Positions 30,402 through 42,661 of a DNA stretch of 64,000 nt are shown here, piece after piece. The DNA is taken from assembly GCA_021299735.1 (NCBI GenBank), contig JAJTEM010000001.1, positions 124,001 to 188,000 of the forward strand, read 5' to 3'. Made by a program: the position numbers and the translations under genes. Every line of letters starts with the position of its first letter. The stretch's first letter is position 1. The notes beneath the pieces were generated by a model, which saw only the letters and a program-made list of their open reading frames with translations, ran no database searches and was not told the origin of the DNA. Origin of the DNA: Burkholderiales bacterium. Its GTDB lineage: Bacteria; Pseudomonadota; Gammaproteobacteria; Burkholderiales; Burkholderiaceae_B.

Positions 30402-30430
30402 TTGGGCAAAATCATGCCAAAGCATATAAT
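30402..30430 (+). promoter_or_regulatory. Promoter of the mnmG-rsmG-parA-parB operon
   Basis: TTGGGC (30402-30407), a 17-base spacer and a perfect TATAAT (30425-30430), about 90 bases before mnmG. parS site 2 lies immediately upstream, so ParB binding or spreading could repress it. Confidence 0.65.
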
Positions 30431-30522
30431 TGCGCCATTGTGGCTGAATTGACCCTGCTCAATTCGGTATTTGAATTTCGAATCCAAAAAAGGATTCAGG
30501 CAGCAACTGCCAGGAGTGAATA

Positions 30523-32481
30523 ATGTTTTATCCCGAAGAGTTTGATGTAATTGTGGTGGGTGGTGGCCATGCCGGAACTGAGGCTGCATTGGCTGCGGCC
30601 AGGGCGGGCAGTAAAACTTTGCTTCTGACCCACAACATTGAAACTCTTGGGCAAATGTCGTGTAACCCATCGATTGGCGGCATTGGTAAAGGCCATTTGG
30701 TGAAAGAGGTTGATGCCTTGGGTGGTGCCATGGCGATTGCTACCGATGAAGCTGGTATTCAATTCCGTATTCTCAACGGATCAAAAGGCCCGGCAGTGCG
30801 GGCTACTCGTGCACAGGCTGATCGTGTGTTGTATCGCCAGGCCATTCGTACGCGTCTGGAGAACCAGCCTAACCTGAGTATCTTTCAGCAGTCGGTTGAG
30901 GACATGTTGTTGGAGGGGGATCGGGTTTGTGGCGCAGTTACCCAGGTGGGTTTGAAATTCAAGGCCAGGGCTGTGGTGTTAACCGCAGGTACTTTTTTGA
31001 ATGGCAAAATCCATGTGGGCTTGCAAAATTATTCTGCGGGCAGGGCAGGTGATCCGCCTTCGATTGGTTTGGGGCAGCGTTTACAAGAAATGAAACTGCC
31101 ACAGGGTCGATTAAAAACAGGTACGCCACCGCGTATTGATGGCCGTAGCATCGATTTCTCTGTCATGCAGGAACAGCCGGGTGATCTGGATCCCGTGCCT
31201 GTGTTTTCTTACTTGGGCAATACAGCCATGCACCCGCGCCAACTGCCTTGCTGGATTACACACACCAATCAAAAAACTCATGACATTATTCGAGGTGGAT
31301 TGGATAGAAGCCCAATGTACACCGGTGTTATCGAAGGTGTAGGGCCGCGCTATTGCCCTTCGATCGAGGACAAAATCCACCGTTTTGCAGACAAAGAGTC
31401 GCATCAAATTTTCCTCGAGCCCGAAGGTTTGACCACCAACGAATATTATCCAAACGGTGTGTCTACTTCTTTACCGTTCGATGTGCAGCTAAACCTTCTT
31501 CACTCCATCAAGGGTTTGGAGAATGCGTACATCATGCGCCCTGGGTATGCGATTGAATACGACTACTTCGACCCGCGCGCACTAAAAACCACGCTCGAAA
31601 CCAAAGCCATAGGTGGCTTGTTCTTTGCCGGGCAAATCAACGGCACGACCGGTTACGAGGAGGCGGCAGCCCAAGGTTTGCTGGCGGGTGTGAATGCAGC
31701 GTTGATGGTTCAAGGTAAAGACCAATGGACTCCTCGCCGAGACGAGGCTTACCTGGGGGTGCTTGTAGACGATTTAACCAGCAAGGGTGTGGCAGAGCCT
31801 TACCGCATGTTCACCAGTCGCGCTGAGTACCGTTTAAGCCTTCGGGAAGACAATGCAGATCAGCGCCTAACCCCAATCGGCCGGAAGTTGGGTTTGGTCG
31901 ACGACATTCGTTGGAAAGCATTCTCGGAAAAGCGCGAGGCGGTTGAGCAGGAAAAGCAAAGGTTACGTTCCACGTGGATCAATCCAAAAATTGTGGCGCA
32001 AGCGGAAGCCGAGCGAGTGCTGCACAAAGGCATCGATCGTGAATATAACCTGTACGATTTGCTCAAGCGCCCGGATGTGAGTTATCAAAACCTTAGCACG
32101 TTGAGTAAGGAAAACGGTGAGCTTGCCTTGAGCAATCCCCTGCAGCAGTGTGATTTGATTTCCCAGTTGGAAATAGAGGTGAAGTATGCGGGTTATGTAC
32201 TTCGCCAGCAGGCGGAAGTAGAGCGGGGTGCAAGCAATGAATCCATTCGCCTGCCAGCTGATTTTGATTATTCCGGTGTAACAGGCTTAAGCAAGGAAGT
32301 GCAGCAAAAGTTGAATACCCACAAACCTGAAACCATCGGCCAGGCGGGTCGAATTCAAGGCATTACGCCAGCAGCAATTTCACTGTTGTTGGTGCACTTG
32401 AAAAAACGTGATTTGCTGAACAGAGTAGCTACCAACAACAACATTAAGCCAAGCGATGGAACCACGGAGCAGGTGGCTTGA
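30523..32481 (+). CDS. mnmG: tRNA uridine-5-carboxymethylaminomethyl modification enzyme MnmG
   Basis: The FAD-dependent partner of MnmE in wobble-uridine modification. It is 652 residues, with the FAD dinucleotide motif [20 protein letters not shown] at about residue 11, [20 protein letters not shown] and [27 protein letters not shown] precedes the ATG. It is first in the operon with rsmG, parA and parB; its stop overlaps the rsmG start. A degenerate parS-like site is embedded at 31966-31981. Confidence 0.98.
   Translation: MFYPEEFDVIVVGGGHAGTEAALAAARAGSKTLLLTHNIETLGQMSCNPSIGGIGKGHLVKEVDALGGAMAIATDEAGIQFRILNGSKGPAVRATRAQADRVLYRQAIRTRLENQPNLSIFQQSVEDMLLEGDRVCGAVTQVGLKFKARAVVLTAGTFLNGKIHVGLQNYSAGRAGDPPSIGLGQRLQEMKLPQGRLKTGTPPRIDGRSIDFSVMQEQPGDLDPVPVFSYLGNTAMHPRQLPCWITHTNQKTHDIIRGGLDRSPMYTGVIEGVGPRYCPSIEDKIHRFADKESHQIFLEPEGLTTNEYYPNGVSTSLPFDVQLNLLHSIKGLENAYIMRPGYAIEYDYFDPRALKTTLETKAIGGLFFAGQINGTTGYEEAAAQGLLAGVNAALMVQGKDQWTPRRDEAYLGVLVDDLTSKGVAEPYRMFTSRAEYRLSLREDNADQRLTPIGRKLGLVDDIRWKAFSEKREAVEQEKQRLRSTWINPKIVAQAEAERVLHKGIDREYNLYDLLKRPDVSYQNLSTLSKENGELALSNPLQQCDLISQLEIEVKYAGYVLRQQAEVERGASNESIRLPADFDYSGVTGLSKEVQQKLNTHKPETIGQAGRIQGITPAAISLLLVHLKKRDLLNRVATNNNIKPSDGTTEQVA
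31966..31981. promoter_or_regulatory. Degenerate parS-like site inside mnmG
   Basis: CGTTCCACGTGGATCA matches TGTTCCACGTGGAACA at 14 of 16 positions with an intact CCACGTGG core. It may be a weak ParB site or chance. Confidence 0.4.
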
Positions 32482-33155
32482 GTTCACTGAATCGAAAACC
32501 GCGTCCTGAAACCCTTGGGATTTCGGATCAACAATTACTGGACGAAGGCATTGCACAGCTGCGATTGGGCCTGAATGCCGAACAGCACGAACAGCTTTTT
32601 AAATACGGGCAACTGATTCAAAAGTGGAACCGGGTTTATAACCTCACGGCGATTCGAAACAATCGCGAACTGATTACCCACCATTTACTCGATTCCCTGG
32701 CTGTTTTGCCTGAAATTTCATTTGCACTGCAATCCCGGCAACAGCCGCGAATTCTTGATGTTGGGGCAGGTGCGGGCCTTCCGGGTTTGGTGTTAGCCAT
32801 TGCACAACCCAATTGGAATGTTACCCTGATTGATACGGTTCAGAAAAAAGCGGCATTCATGCAGCAGGCGATTGCCAGCTTGGGATTAAAAAATGCCCGC
32901 GCAGTGCATGGTCGAGTAGAGGAGTTCCGGGTTGATGCGCCCTTTGATCTGATTTGTTCTCGTGCTTTTTCCAGCATCGACAATTTCATTGCACTTAGCC
33001 AACACCTGTTGGCCGAAGAAGGGCAATTTGCAGCACTTAAGGGAAGGGTCGAAGTGGACAGCGATGTTCCCGCAGGTTGGCGAATTGATGCGCTTCATCC
33101 AATTCAAGTGCCATTCTTGGACGAGGCAAGGCACTTGTTCATGATTAAACGCTAA
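32478..33155 (+). CDS. rsmG: 16S rRNA (guanine-N7)-methyltransferase RsmG
   Basis: Methylates G527 of 16S rRNA using SAM. It is 225 residues, with the SAM-binding motif [18 protein letters not shown] at about residues 94-111 and [20 protein letters not shown] upstream of it, typical of GidB/RsmG. It starts at TTG 32478, overlapping the mnmG stop by four bases (TTGA), with GGAG about ten bases upstream: translational coupling. It is followed 30 bases later by parA. Confidence 0.96.
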   Translation: MSSLNRKPRPETLGISDQQLLDEGIAQLRLGLNAEQHEQLFKYGQLIQKWNRVYNLTAIRNNRELITHHLLDSLAVLPEISFALQSRQQPRILDVGAGAGLPGLVLAIAQPNWNVTLIDTVQKKAAFMQQAIASLGLKNARAVHGRVEEFRVDAPFDLICSRAFSSIDNFIALSQHLLAEEGQFAALKGRVEVDSDVPAGWRIDALHPIQVPFLDEARHLFMIKR

Positions 33156-33185
33156 AATCAAAGCATTCATTCACAGGACAAGAAG

Positions 33186-33962
33186 ATGGCGAAAGTTTTC
33201 TGCATTGCCAACCAGAAAGGTGGCGTGGGAAAAACCACCACAGCAGTGAATTTGGCTGCGGGTTTGGCCATGGCCAAACAACGCGTGCTGCTGGTTGATC
33301 TCGACCCTCAGGGTAACGCGACCATGGGTTGTGGTATTGATAAACGCAGCGTAAAGCATACTGTTTATCAGGTGCTGGTTGGTTTGGTGGGTGTTGCAGA
33401 GGCTACCGTACGAGCAGAGGGCGAATTTGACGTCTTGGCCGCCAATCGCGAACTGGCTGGCGCTGAAGTTGAAATGGTCGAGTTTGAAGACCGCGAGATC
33501 AAATTACGGGAAGCCATTTCGGAAGTGGATGATCAATACGATTTCATTTTGATTGATTGCCCGCCTGCGTTGTCACTGCTTACTTTGAATGCCCTGTGTT
33601 GTGCAAATGGAGTCGTGATTCCAATGCAGTGTGAATATTACGCATTGGAAGGCCTGAGCGATTTGGTCAATACCATCAAGCAGGTGTGCAAGAACCTGAA
33701 CCCGGATCTGACAATCATTGGTTTGTTGCGGGTGATGTACGATCCAAGAATGACACTTGCCCAGCAGGTTTCCGCTCAACTAGAAAAGCATTTCGGCAAC
33801 AAGGTGTTTAAAACGATAATTCCCCGCAACGTACGTTTGGCCGAAGCGCCAAGCTACGGCGTGCCCGGCGTGTTGTTCGATAAATCCAGCAAGGGCGCCA
33901 AGGCTTATCTGGATTTCGCCAATGAAATGGTCGACCGCCTTGGCTTGCCGATTGCTGCATAA
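33186..33962 (+). CDS. parA: Chromosome partitioning ATPase ParA (Soj)
   Basis: A 258-residue deviant-Walker ATPase: [20 protein letters not shown] (signature KGGVGKT) at the N-terminus, [12 protein letters not shown] and [16 protein letters not shown]. It forms dynamic gradients on the nucleoid that pull ParB-parS complexes and so segregates the origin. The short form without an N-terminal helix-turn-helix is typical of chromosomal ParA. It is followed by parB after 49 bases. Confidence 0.98.
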   Translation: MAKVFCIANQKGGVGKTTTAVNLAAGLAMAKQRVLLVDLDPQGNATMGCGIDKRSVKHTVYQVLVGLVGVAEATVRAEGEFDVLAANRELAGAEVEMVEFEDREIKLREAISEVDDQYDFILIDCPPALSLLTLNALCCANGVVIPMQCEYYALEGLSDLVNTIKQVCKNLNPDLTIIGLLRVMYDPRMTLAQQVSAQLEKHFGNKVFKTIIPRNVRLAEAPSYGVPGVLFDKSSKGAKAYLDFANEMVDRLGLPIAA

Positions 33963-34011
33963 CTTGTTTGCCGCCGAACCTATTGCCTAACCAAATTCAG
34001 CAAAAGAACAT

Positions 34012-34893
34012 ATGAACGCAATTAAACGTACCAAAGGCCTAGGCCGTGGGCTGGAAGCGCTATTGGGCCCTTCTGGCGACGATGCAGAGAAAGACATGGG
34101 CGAGCAGGTAATGACCCTGCCTTTGGGTAAGTTGCAGGCAGGTAAATACCAGCCACGCTCCCGAATGGATGAGTCATCGCTCATGGAGCTGGCTGAGTCT
34201 ATTAAAAGCCAGGGTATTATGCAGCCTATTTTGGTTCGCCCGATTGGCTCCGGTAAATACGAAATCATCGCGGGTGAGCGGCGTTTCCGTGCCTCCAAAC
34301 TTGCCGGTTTGGTAGAGGTGCCTGTACTGGTGCGTGCGGTGCCCGATGAGTCAGCTTTGGCCATGGCGCTGATTGAAAACATCCAGAGAGAAGATCTCAA
34401 CCCGCTTGAAGAGGCGCTGGGTGTTCAGCGATTGATTCGAGAATTCAATTTGACCCATGAAGAGGCGGCGCGAGCCATCGGTCGATCCCGCAGCGCAACA
34501 AGCAATATGCTGCGCCTGTTGAATCTGGCTGAGCCAGTTCAAACCATGTTGTTGGCTGGCGATATTGAAATGGGCCATGCGCGTGCCTTGTTGGCACTAA
34601 CTGTTGCAGAGCAAATAGCTTGTGCCAATGAAGTGGTTAACAAACGACTTTCGGTGCGTGAAACCGAGAAGTTGGTGAATGACTGGGCCAGCGACGGTGA
34701 TCGCCAAGCTGCCAAGCCCAAGCAAACAGCGGATGTGCGTCGTCTTGAGGAAGGTTTGGCCGATTGGTTGGCCAGTGCTGTGCAGTTAAAAGCCAACGCA
34801 AATGGCAAGGGTACGGTTACTATTAAATTCAATAATTTGGATGAGTTGGACGGCGTACTGGAGCGTATCGGCTTTCCCAAAGAAGAGCTTTAA
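34012..34893 (+). CDS. parB: Chromosome partitioning protein ParB (Spo0J)
   Basis: A 293-residue CTP-dependent DNA clamp that loads at parS. It has a basic N-terminus (KGLGRGLEALLG), the nuclease-like ParB domain with GERRFRASKLAGL and NIQREDLNPLEEA, a helix-turn-helix THEEAARAIGRSRSATSNML and a C-terminal dimer domain. Two perfect-pattern parS sites lie 3.6 and 4.3 kb upstream, before mnmG. The operon ends here; a new promoter for the atp genes follows. Confidence 0.98.
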   Translation: MNAIKRTKGLGRGLEALLGPSGDDAEKDMGEQVMTLPLGKLQAGKYQPRSRMDESSLMELAESIKSQGIMQPILVRPIGSGKYEIIAGERRFRASKLAGLVEVPVLVRAVPDESALAMALIENIQREDLNPLEEALGVQRLIREFNLTHEEAARAIGRSRSATSNMLRLLNLAEPVQTMLLAGDIEMGHARALLALTVAEQIACANEVVNKRLSVRETEKLVNDWASDGDRQAAKPKQTADVRRLEEGLADWLASAVQLKANANGKGTVTIKFNNLDELDGVLERIGFPKEEL

Positions 34894-34933
34894 CTTTTGC
34901 ACCAAATCGGTGTGAAAAATAAGCCGTTTTTGT

Positions 34934-34963
34934 TTGACTAGGGGCCGTACAAACCCCTATAAT
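34934..34963 (+). promoter_or_regulatory. Promoter of the atp operon
   Basis: TTGACT (34934-34939), an 18-base spacer and a perfect TATAAT (34958-34963), about 90 bases before atpI. It is the best sigma-70 promoter in the window and fits high ATP synthase expression. Confidence 0.85.
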
Positions 34964-35054
34964 CTGGCGGTTTGTCAAAAACACGTGAGCCTTACGGAAA
35001 ATACGTACCTAATTTGGGTGCCAAACCAAGGCTAAATGTGGCAGCGCAGCAAAT

Positions 35055-35387
35055 ATGTGGAAAATAGTCGGACTCCAATGGGTCGTCGGGGTGGCAGTGT
35101 GCCTCCTCATGTTATTGGTGTCTCCAATTCACGCGCAGTCTGCTGCTTGGGGTTTCGTGGCTGTTGCGTTGCCGAGCACATTGTTCGCCGCACGGTTGGC
35201 TTTGGGAAGTAAAACACCCATGGGCGGAACCATCGTGTTTTTGGCCGGAGAATTCCTGAAGGTTGGCGCAACAATCGCAATCATGTTTGTAGCGAGTCAA
35301 GTTGACCCGAACATTGTTTGGTGGTCCTTGATCCTCACAGCGATAGTCACCCTCAAAAGCTATTTTTTGGCATTTTTCTTGAGATAA
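35055..35387 (+). CDS. atpI: ATP synthase subunit I
   Basis: A 110-residue very hydrophobic protein with about four short membrane segments ([20 protein letters not shown]-like second helix; [20 protein letters not shown]). Its position directly before atpB is typical of AtpI, which helps assemble the c-ring or import Mg2+; it is not part of the finished enzyme. There are two bases between its stop and the atpB start. Confidence 0.88.
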   Translation: MWKIVGLQWVVGVAVCLLMLLVSPIHAQSAAWGFVAVALPSTLFAARLALGSKTPMGGTIVFLAGEFLKVGATIAIMFVASQVDPNIVWWSLILTAIVTLKSYFLAFFLR

Positions 35388-35389
35388 GT

Positions 35390-36250
35390 ATGGCATCTTC
35401 ACCGAACGGGCCCACGCCCTCAGAGTACATCGTCCATCACTTGCAGCATTTCGCTACCGATAAACAAAAATTTATCGTCGATTTCTCAGTGATCAACCTT
35501 GACACGATGTTTTTCTCCATCCTGTCGGGTTTAATCGTAATCTTCATGTTGCGCAAAGCGGCTTCAAAAGCCACTTCTGGCGTACCAGGCCGCTTCCAGG
35601 GTCTCATCGAGATGCTGGTAGAAATGGTTGAAAACCAATCCAAATCCATTGTTCACGGCGACCGCAGCTTCATCGCTCCGCTGGCCTTGACCGTATTCCT
35701 CTGGATCGTGGTCATGAACACATTCGACTTGGTCCCCGTAGACCTGATTCCCATGGCTTGGGGGCACTTGTTGTATAACCTTGGCTTTGCCGCACACCCT
35801 GGCGACCCCTACATGCGCGTGGTGGCCACGGCCGACCTGAACGGCGCTTTGGGTATGTCCTTGGGTGTGTTGGTACTCATGTTGTATTACTCCGTAAAAA
35901 TCAAAGGTGCGGGCGGTTTTGTGCACGAACTGTTCTGTGCTCCTTTTGGTTCAAACCCCTTGTTGTGGATTCCCAACTTTGTGTTGAACCTCATTGAATT
36001 TGCTGCGAAAACCGTGTCTTTGGGCATGCGACTGTTCGGCAACATGTATGCAGGCGAATTGGTGTTTATGCTGATCGCTTTGCTGGGTGGCGCTGCTGCG
36101 TTGTCCTTGGGTGGAGCATTTGCCTTCTTGGGCCATGTATTGGCCGGAACAATTTGGGCAATTTTCCACATTCTGATCGTGTTGCTTCAGGGCTTCATTT
36201 TCATGATGTTGACCTTGATCTACATTGGCCAGGCACATCAGGGCCACTGA
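35390..36250 (+). CDS. atpB: ATP synthase Fo subunit a
   Basis: A 286-residue membrane stator subunit forming the proton half-channels. The conserved Arg helix is ETVS-like [20 protein letters not shown], followed by [11 protein letters not shown] and the C-terminal helix ([20 protein letters not shown]). The ATG at 35390 is preferred because the longer frame start at 35318 would run through atpI. Confidence 0.97.
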   Translation: MASSPNGPTPSEYIVHHLQHFATDKQKFIVDFSVINLDTMFFSILSGLIVIFMLRKAASKATSGVPGRFQGLIEMLVEMVENQSKSIVHGDRSFIAPLALTVFLWIVVMNTFDLVPVDLIPMAWGHLLYNLGFAAHPGDPYMRVVATADLNGALGMSLGVLVLMLYYSVKIKGAGGFVHELFCAPFGSNPLLWIPNFVLNLIEFAAKTVSLGMRLFGNMYAGELVFMLIALLGGAAALSLGGAFAFLGHVLAGTIWAIFHILIVLLQGFIFMMLTLIYIGQAHQGH

Positions 36251-36298
36251 TCGATTTTTAGTTTTTTGGTTTTTTTAATTTTTCATTTTTCAATTTAA

Positions 36299-36550
<252 letters not shown>

Positions 36551-36625
36551 TTTACAGCCACTTCCTTCGAACAACACCGCACGAATGTTTTAAGTCCAAT
36601 TCGTGCGTTTTAGAGGAAACATGCC

Positions 36626-37096
36626 GTGAACTTAAACGCAACGCTGTTTGCTCAGCTCGTCGTTTTCTTCATCCTGGCGGTCTTTACGATGAAATTCGTA
36701 TGGCCACCACTGATCAAGAGCATTGATGAGCGTGCAAAGAAAATCGCAGACGGTTTGGCCGCTGCAGAACGTGGTAAGCAGGCTTTGGCAGAAGCCGGTC
36801 GTAAAGCTGAACAGGAACTGGCTGCTAGCCGTTCTGAAAATCAGCAGCGCCTGGCCGAAGCAGAAAAGCGTGCCCAGCAGATTATCGAAGAGGCAAAACA
36901 ACAAGCCGAAGTTGAACGCAAGAGAATTCTTGCGCAGGCTGAAGCGGAAGCTGCAAACGAAGCACAACGTGCCCGTGACCAGTTGCGCGATCAGTTGGCA
37001 ACTCTCGTGGTGAAAGGCGCTGAACAAATCCTGAAGAAGGAAGTGAATGCCCAAGCCCACGCAGATTTGCTGAATCAACTGAAAGCGGAACTGTAA
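36626..37096 (+). CDS. atpF: ATP synthase Fo subunit b
   Basis: A 156-residue peripheral stalk: N-terminal membrane helix ([20 protein letters not shown]) followed by a long Ala/Glu/Lys-rich coiled coil ([20 protein letters not shown] onward). The GTG at 36626 with GAGGAAAC upstream is the start. It dimerises and holds the alpha3beta3 head against rotation. Confidence 0.96.
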   Translation: MNLNATLFAQLVVFFILAVFTMKFVWPPLIKSIDERAKKIADGLAAAERGKQALAEAGRKAEQELAASRSENQQRLAEAEKRAQQIIEEAKQQAEVERKRILAQAEAEAANEAQRARDQLRDQLATLVVKGAEQILKKEVNAQAHADLLNQLKAEL

Positions 37097-37120
37097 GCCT
37101 AAAGCTTAAGGAAACAAAAA

Positions 37121-37654
37121 ATGGTCGAACTATCCACCATCGCCCGTCCTTACGCTGAGGCAGCGTTTGATGTTGCAAAAACCTCAAACCTGAATCAGTG
37201 GAGTGATTGGCTACAGTCGTGGTCGGCAGTCGCAAGCAACGCAGACATCAAATTGCTGGTCAGCAACCCAAAGTTGACTGATGAGCAAGTGTTGAGCGTG
37301 TTTGTTGAACTGACCAAGACACCGGCGGAAGCGCAAGCAACGAATTTTTTGAGTGCGCTTGTGGAAAATGGCCGTTTGCTGGCCTTGCCAGAAATCGCTC
37401 GACAGTTCGAAGAATTGAAGAACAGCCATGAAGGTTCTGCAGACGCGATTATCGCTTCCGCATTCCCCATGACTGATGCTGAAGTTCAAAACGTACGTGG
37501 CGCATTGGAAAAGAAATTTGGCTCCAAACTGAACGTAACAGTTCAGGTGGATGAGTCGCTGATTGGTGGCGTTTGCGTCACTGTGGGCGATCAAATTTTG
37601 GATAGTTCGGTGCGCGGCAAACTTAACGCGATGAAGGCGGCTTTAACAGCCTAA
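37121..37654 (+). CDS. atpH: ATP synthase F1 subunit delta
   Basis: 177 residues, usual length. It begins [19 protein letters not shown], the standard OSCP/delta N-terminus, and ends with the conserved [20 protein letters not shown]. It joins the b-subunit stalk to the top of the F1 head. It sits 24 bases after atpF and 32 bases before atpA, inside the single atp operon. Confidence 0.97.
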   Translation: MVELSTIARPYAEAAFDVAKTSNLNQWSDWLQSWSAVASNADIKLLVSNPKLTDEQVLSVFVELTKTPAEAQATNFLSALVENGRLLALPEIARQFEELKNSHEGSADAIIASAFPMTDAEVQNVRGALEKKFGSKLNVTVQVDESLIGGVCVTVGDQILDSSVRGKLNAMKAALTA

Positions 37655-37686
37655 CTTGGCCCTCAAACGTAATTGGAGCAATCAAT

Positions 37687-39228
37687 ATGCAGATTAATCC
37701 CTCTGAGATCAGTGAACTGATCAAGAGCCGGATCGAAGGCCTCGGATCATCGGCCGACATCCGGACACAAGGTACTGTAGTGTCCGTGAGCGACGGTATT
37801 TGCCGCGTTCATGGTTTGTCAGATGTTATGCAAGGTGAAATGCTGGAATTCCCAGGCAACACCTTTGGTTTGGCGCTCAACCTGGAACGTGATTCCGTGG
37901 GTGTCGTTATTTTGGGTTCTTACGAGCACATTTCTGAAGGCGACATGGTCAAGTGTACCGGCCGCATTCTGGAAGTGCCGGTTGGTCCTGAGCTGCGTGG
38001 TCGCGTGGTAAACGCATTGGGTGTGCCTATTGACGGCAAAGGCCCAGTGAACGCCAAGATGACCGACGTGATCGAAAAAGTGGCACCAGGCGTTATTGAC
38101 CGTAAGTCAGTAGACCAGCCACTGCAAACCGGCGTGAAAGCGATTGACGCTATGGTTCCAGTTGGCCGCGGCCAGCGTGAATTGATCATTGGCGACCGTC
38201 AAACTGGTAAAACAGCTGTTGCGATCGACGCGATCATTAACCAGAAAGGCACCGGCGTAACTTGCGTTTATGTGGCTGTGGGTCAGAAGGCCTCCTCCAT
38301 CGTGAACGTGTTGCGCAAGCTGGAAGAACACGGCGCAATGGAGTACACCATTGTTGTTGTGGCTTCTGCATCAGAATCTGCGGCCATGCAATACCTGGCT
38401 CCTTACTCTGGTTGCACAATGGGCGAATACTTCCGCGATCGCGGTCAAGACGCCCTGATCGTGTACGACGACCTGTCCAAGCAAGCTGTGGCTTACCGTC
38501 AAATTTCCCTGTTGCTGCGCCGCCCACCAGGCCGTGAAGCTTATCCAGGTGACGTGTTCTACCTGCACAGCCGTTTGCTGGAGCGCGCATCACGCGTGAA
38601 CGCTGAATACGTTGAGCGTTTCACCAAAGGTGAAGTGAAAGGAAAAACAGGTTCATTGACTGCATTGCCAGTGATTGAAACCCAGGCCGGTGACGTTACA
38701 GCGTTCGTTCCAACCAACGTAATTTCGATTACTGACGGTCAAATCTTCTTGGAAACCGACTTGTTCAACGCCGGTATTCGTCCAGCGATTAACGCGGGTA
38801 TTTCCGTGTCTCGCGTGGGTGGTGCTGCGCAGACCAAGGTGGTCAAGAAGCTGTCAGGCGGTATCCGTACCGACTTGGCCCAGTACCGTGAATTGGCTGC
38901 GTTTGCGCAGTTTGCTTCCGACTTGGACGAAGCAACCCGCCGCCAGCTGGAGCGTGGTCGCCGTGTGGTTGAATTGTTGAAACAGCCCCAGTACGCCCCA
39001 TTGAAAACATGGGAAATGGCACTGGCATTGTTCGCAATCAACAATGGTTATTTGGATGATGTCGAGGTATCGAACGTTCTTCCTTTCGAGGTTTCTCTGC
39101 GTCAATACATGCAGACAAGCCACAAGGACTTGATCGATCGTATCGAGCAGACTTACGAATTGTCGAAAGACGATGAGCCAAAGCTGCACGAGGCCGTGAA
39201 ATCATTCAAGAAAACTGGCGCGTATTAA
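37687..39228 (+). CDS. atpA: ATP synthase F1 subunit alpha
   Basis: A 513-residue non-catalytic nucleotide-binding subunit: [19 protein letters not shown] (Walker A) near residue 169, [17 protein letters not shown] (Walker B) and [20 protein letters not shown], all conserved. It forms the alpha3beta3 hexamer with atpD. Confidence 0.99.
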   Translation: MQINPSEISELIKSRIEGLGSSADIRTQGTVVSVSDGICRVHGLSDVMQGEMLEFPGNTFGLALNLERDSVGVVILGSYEHISEGDMVKCTGRILEVPVGPELRGRVVNALGVPIDGKGPVNAKMTDVIEKVAPGVIDRKSVDQPLQTGVKAIDAMVPVGRGQRELIIGDRQTGKTAVAIDAIINQKGTGVTCVYVAVGQKASSIVNVLRKLEEHGAMEYTIVVVASASESAAMQYLAPYSGCTMGEYFRDRGQDALIVYDDLSKQAVAYRQISLLLRRPPGREAYPGDVFYLHSRLLERASRVNAEYVERFTKGEVKGKTGSLTALPVIETQAGDVTAFVPTNVISITDGQIFLETDLFNAGIRPAINAGISVSRVGGAAQTKVVKKLSGGIRTDLAQYRELAAFAQFASDLDEATRRQLERGRRVVELLKQPQYAPLKTWEMALALFAINNGYLDDVEVSNVLPFEVSLRQYMQTSHKDLIDRIEQTYELSKDDEPKLHEAVKSFKKTGAY

Positions 39229-39301
39229 TCAGAGCGATCTGATTGTACCCACCGCATAACTCGGAAGGTCTTGCACCTTCCCAGTCATTGGAGGAAATAC
39301 G

Positions 39302-40171
39302 ATGTCAGGAATGAAGGAAATCCGGACCAAGATCAAGAGCGTGCAAAACACGCGAAAGATCACGAAGGCGATGGAAATGGTGGCTGCGTCCAAAATGCGC
39401 AAAGCCCAGGACCGTATGCGTTCGGCTCGTCCCTATGCGGACAAAGTTCGGAACATTTGCGCCAACCTGGCCAAGGCAAACCCTGAATACCGCCATGAAT
39501 ACATGGTGGCGCGCGACGAAATCAAAAACGTGGCTGCGATTGTTGTAACAACAGACAAAGGTCTGTGTGGTGGTTTGAACACCAACATCCTGCGTTTGGT
39601 GACAAGCAAGTTCCAGGAGTTTGGTGCCAAGGGCGCAAAGGTACGAGCAACCGCAATCGGTACAAAGGGCGCTGGCTTCTTTAACCGAATTGGTGTTGAA
39701 GTGACTTCAAAAGTGACGGGTCTTGGCGACAAGCCCCATCTGGAAGCACTGATCGGCGCGATCAAGGTTCAACTTGATGCTTATGTTGCAGGCGAAGTGG
39801 ATGCTGTTTATTTGGCATACACCCGCTTTGTGAACACCATGAAGCAGGAAGCCGTGTTCGAGCAATTGCTGCCCTTGGGCGGTGACAGGCTGCAAGCCGA
39901 TGAGGGTTCCACTTCGTGGGACTACATCTATGAGCCGGATGCGAAGGCCGTGATTGACGATTTGTTGCTGCGTTACATCGAAGCATTGGTGTACCAGGCA
40001 GTGGCAGAGAACATGGCTTCAGAACAATCAGCACGTATGGTTGCGATGAAGGCAGCGTCAGACAACGCCAAGAATGTGATCAGTGAACTGCAACTTACCT
40101 ACAACAAAGCCCGTCAGGCTGCCATTACGAAAGAACTGGCAGAGATCGTCGGCGGCGCAGCGGCTGTGTAA
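39302..40171 (+). CDS. atpG: ATP synthase F1 subunit gamma
   Basis: A 289-residue central rotor shaft. It starts [20 protein letters not shown] with [17 protein letters not shown], the N-terminal helix; [13 protein letters not shown] marks the Rossmann-like middle; the C-terminal helix is [25 protein letters not shown] lies seven bases before the ATG. Confidence 0.98.
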   Translation: MSGMKEIRTKIKSVQNTRKITKAMEMVAASKMRKAQDRMRSARPYADKVRNICANLAKANPEYRHEYMVARDEIKNVAAIVVTTDKGLCGGLNTNILRLVTSKFQEFGAKGAKVRATAIGTKGAGFFNRIGVEVTSKVTGLGDKPHLEALIGAIKVQLDAYVAGEVDAVYLAYTRFVNTMKQEAVFEQLLPLGGDRLQADEGSTSWDYIYEPDAKAVIDDLLLRYIEALVYQAVAENMASEQSARMVAMKAASDNAKNVISELQLTYNKARQAAITKELAEIVGGAAAV

Positions 40172-40194
40172 GTGGATGTTCGGAACGATTTTGA

Positions 40195-41601
<1,407 letters not shown>

Positions 41602-41670
41602 TCCGATTGGTGTGTCGTGTGCCGGCAAAGGTGAAAACCAAAGCCGGTGCCCATCACAAAGGAAATGAGT

Positions 41671-42090
41671 ATGTCGACAATCCGCGTGGACGTGGTGAGT
41701 GCAGAAGAATCAATCTTCGAAGGCGAAGCAGAGTTTGTGGCTTTGCCCGGAGAGCAGGGTGAGCTGGGTATTTACCCACGCCACACTCCGCTGATTACCC
41801 GCATCAAGCCCGGTACAGTTCGCATCAAGATTGCGGGTCAGGCTGAAGAAGAAGTGGTGTTTGTAAACGGTGGCGTGTTGGAAGTACAACCCAACGCGGT
41901 GACTGTTCTTGCTGACACAGCTCTTCGTGGCAGTGACCTGGATGAAGCCAAAGCAACCGAGGCAAAGCGATTGGCCGAAGAAGCATTGGCCAATCGCAGT
42001 GCGGACATTGACTATGCTCAAGCACAAGCTGAATTGGCTTCCGCGATTGCACAGTTGCAGGCCATCAAGCGCTTGAGAAAAGTACGCTAA
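41671..42090 (+). CDS. atpC: ATP synthase F1 subunit epsilon
   Basis: A 139-residue regulator of rotation. The N-terminal beta-sandwich ([37 protein letters not shown]) is followed by a C-terminal two-helix arm ([20 protein letters not shown]). The ATG at 41671 has GGAAA seven bases upstream; ATG 41665 and an earlier in-frame start at 41647 are alternatives. It is the last gene of the operon, before a strong terminator. Confidence 0.95.
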   Translation: MSTIRVDVVSAEESIFEGEAEFVALPGEQGELGIYPRHTPLITRIKPGTVRIKIAGQAEEEVVFVNGGVLEVQPNAVTVLADTALRGSDLDEAKATEAKRLAEEALANRSADIDYAQAQAELASAIAQLQAIKRLRKVR

Positions 42091-42122
42091 GTAATACCGC
42101 TGATACCGACAATGGTTGATGC

Positions 42123-42160
42123 AAGAAAAAAGCCACGGTGTGAACCGTGGCTTTTTTCTT
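42123..42160. terminator. Terminator of the atp operon, bidirectional form
   Basis: A near-perfect stem, AAGAAAAAAGCCACGGT and ACCGTGGCTTTTTTCTT, around loop GTGA. A-run and T-run on either side make it active in both directions. Confidence 0.92.
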
Positions 42161-42236
42161 GATCGAACCTTTGATGAATGCCAGTGGAACCACCGCACGG
42201 GGTTTCGCAACATAACAGGCAATCAAGGAGCCATTC

Positions 42237-42626
42237 ATGTACAACAATTTTGATGATTTGTTAAAAGACCTTCAACGCAGCCGCCCAAGTAGCATGACCC
42301 CGCTGGGGAGAGTGTTCTTTTTCAACGATCAGCCGGTATTGCTGCAGCAAGGTGAAATGGAAGGTATCACATGGGTTGATATCCACATTGAATTGAAGCG
42401 TTTCAGGCTCGACAATATGATGGCTGCCAAAAAAGTGCTGCAGGCCAATCGAGAAATGGGTGCGTCCACTCCAATTCCTTCCTGGTTTGCTGTGGATTCA
42501 AAAAGTGACTGTTTGGTATTCATCAATCGTCTGGATTGGCGCCACATCACTTGCAAAATTCTTGAAGATCATATTCTTCGGTGCATTGAGCAAATGGGAA
42601 GTGCATTGATGAGCGAGGGCGTATAA
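42237..42626 (+). CDS. Hypothetical 129-residue protein, weakly CesT/chaperone-like
   Basis: No firm family. It is a small alpha/beta protein with GGAG (42227-42230) six bases before the ATG, supporting expression. Its size and the layout of N-terminal helix, strands (RVFFFNDQPVLLQQGEM; GITWVDIHIELKRF), then C-terminal helix vaguely recall type III secretion chaperones of the CesT class. There is no acidic pI bias or secretion gene cluster nearby, so this is only a thought. It stands alone between the atp terminator and the phosphoesterase operon. Confidence 0.6.
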   Translation: MYNNFDDLLKDLQRSRPSSMTPLGRVFFFNDQPVLLQQGEMEGITWVDIHIELKRFRLDNMMAAKKVLQANREMGASTPIPSWFAVDSKSDCLVFINRLDWRHITCKILEDHILRCIEQMGSALMSEGV

Positions 42627-42661
42627 CGCAAGTTGAGTATTTGGCGGGTTAGAATACAAGC

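Larger units (their letters stand above)
29722..30522. other. Structured intergenic region between parS sites
   Basis: About 800 bases with no gene that I can support. It holds two parS sites (29723-29738 and 30379-30394), a 190-base near-palindrome (29783-29972), smaller hairpins at 30154-30168 and 30168-30202, and the promoter of the mnmG operon (30402-30430). Short open frames on both strands cross the palindrome and show no family signature. Confidence 0.7.

Noticed and set aside
34981..34988. CACGTG core after the atp promoter as a parS candidate
   Set aside because: The flanks do not match the parS consensus.
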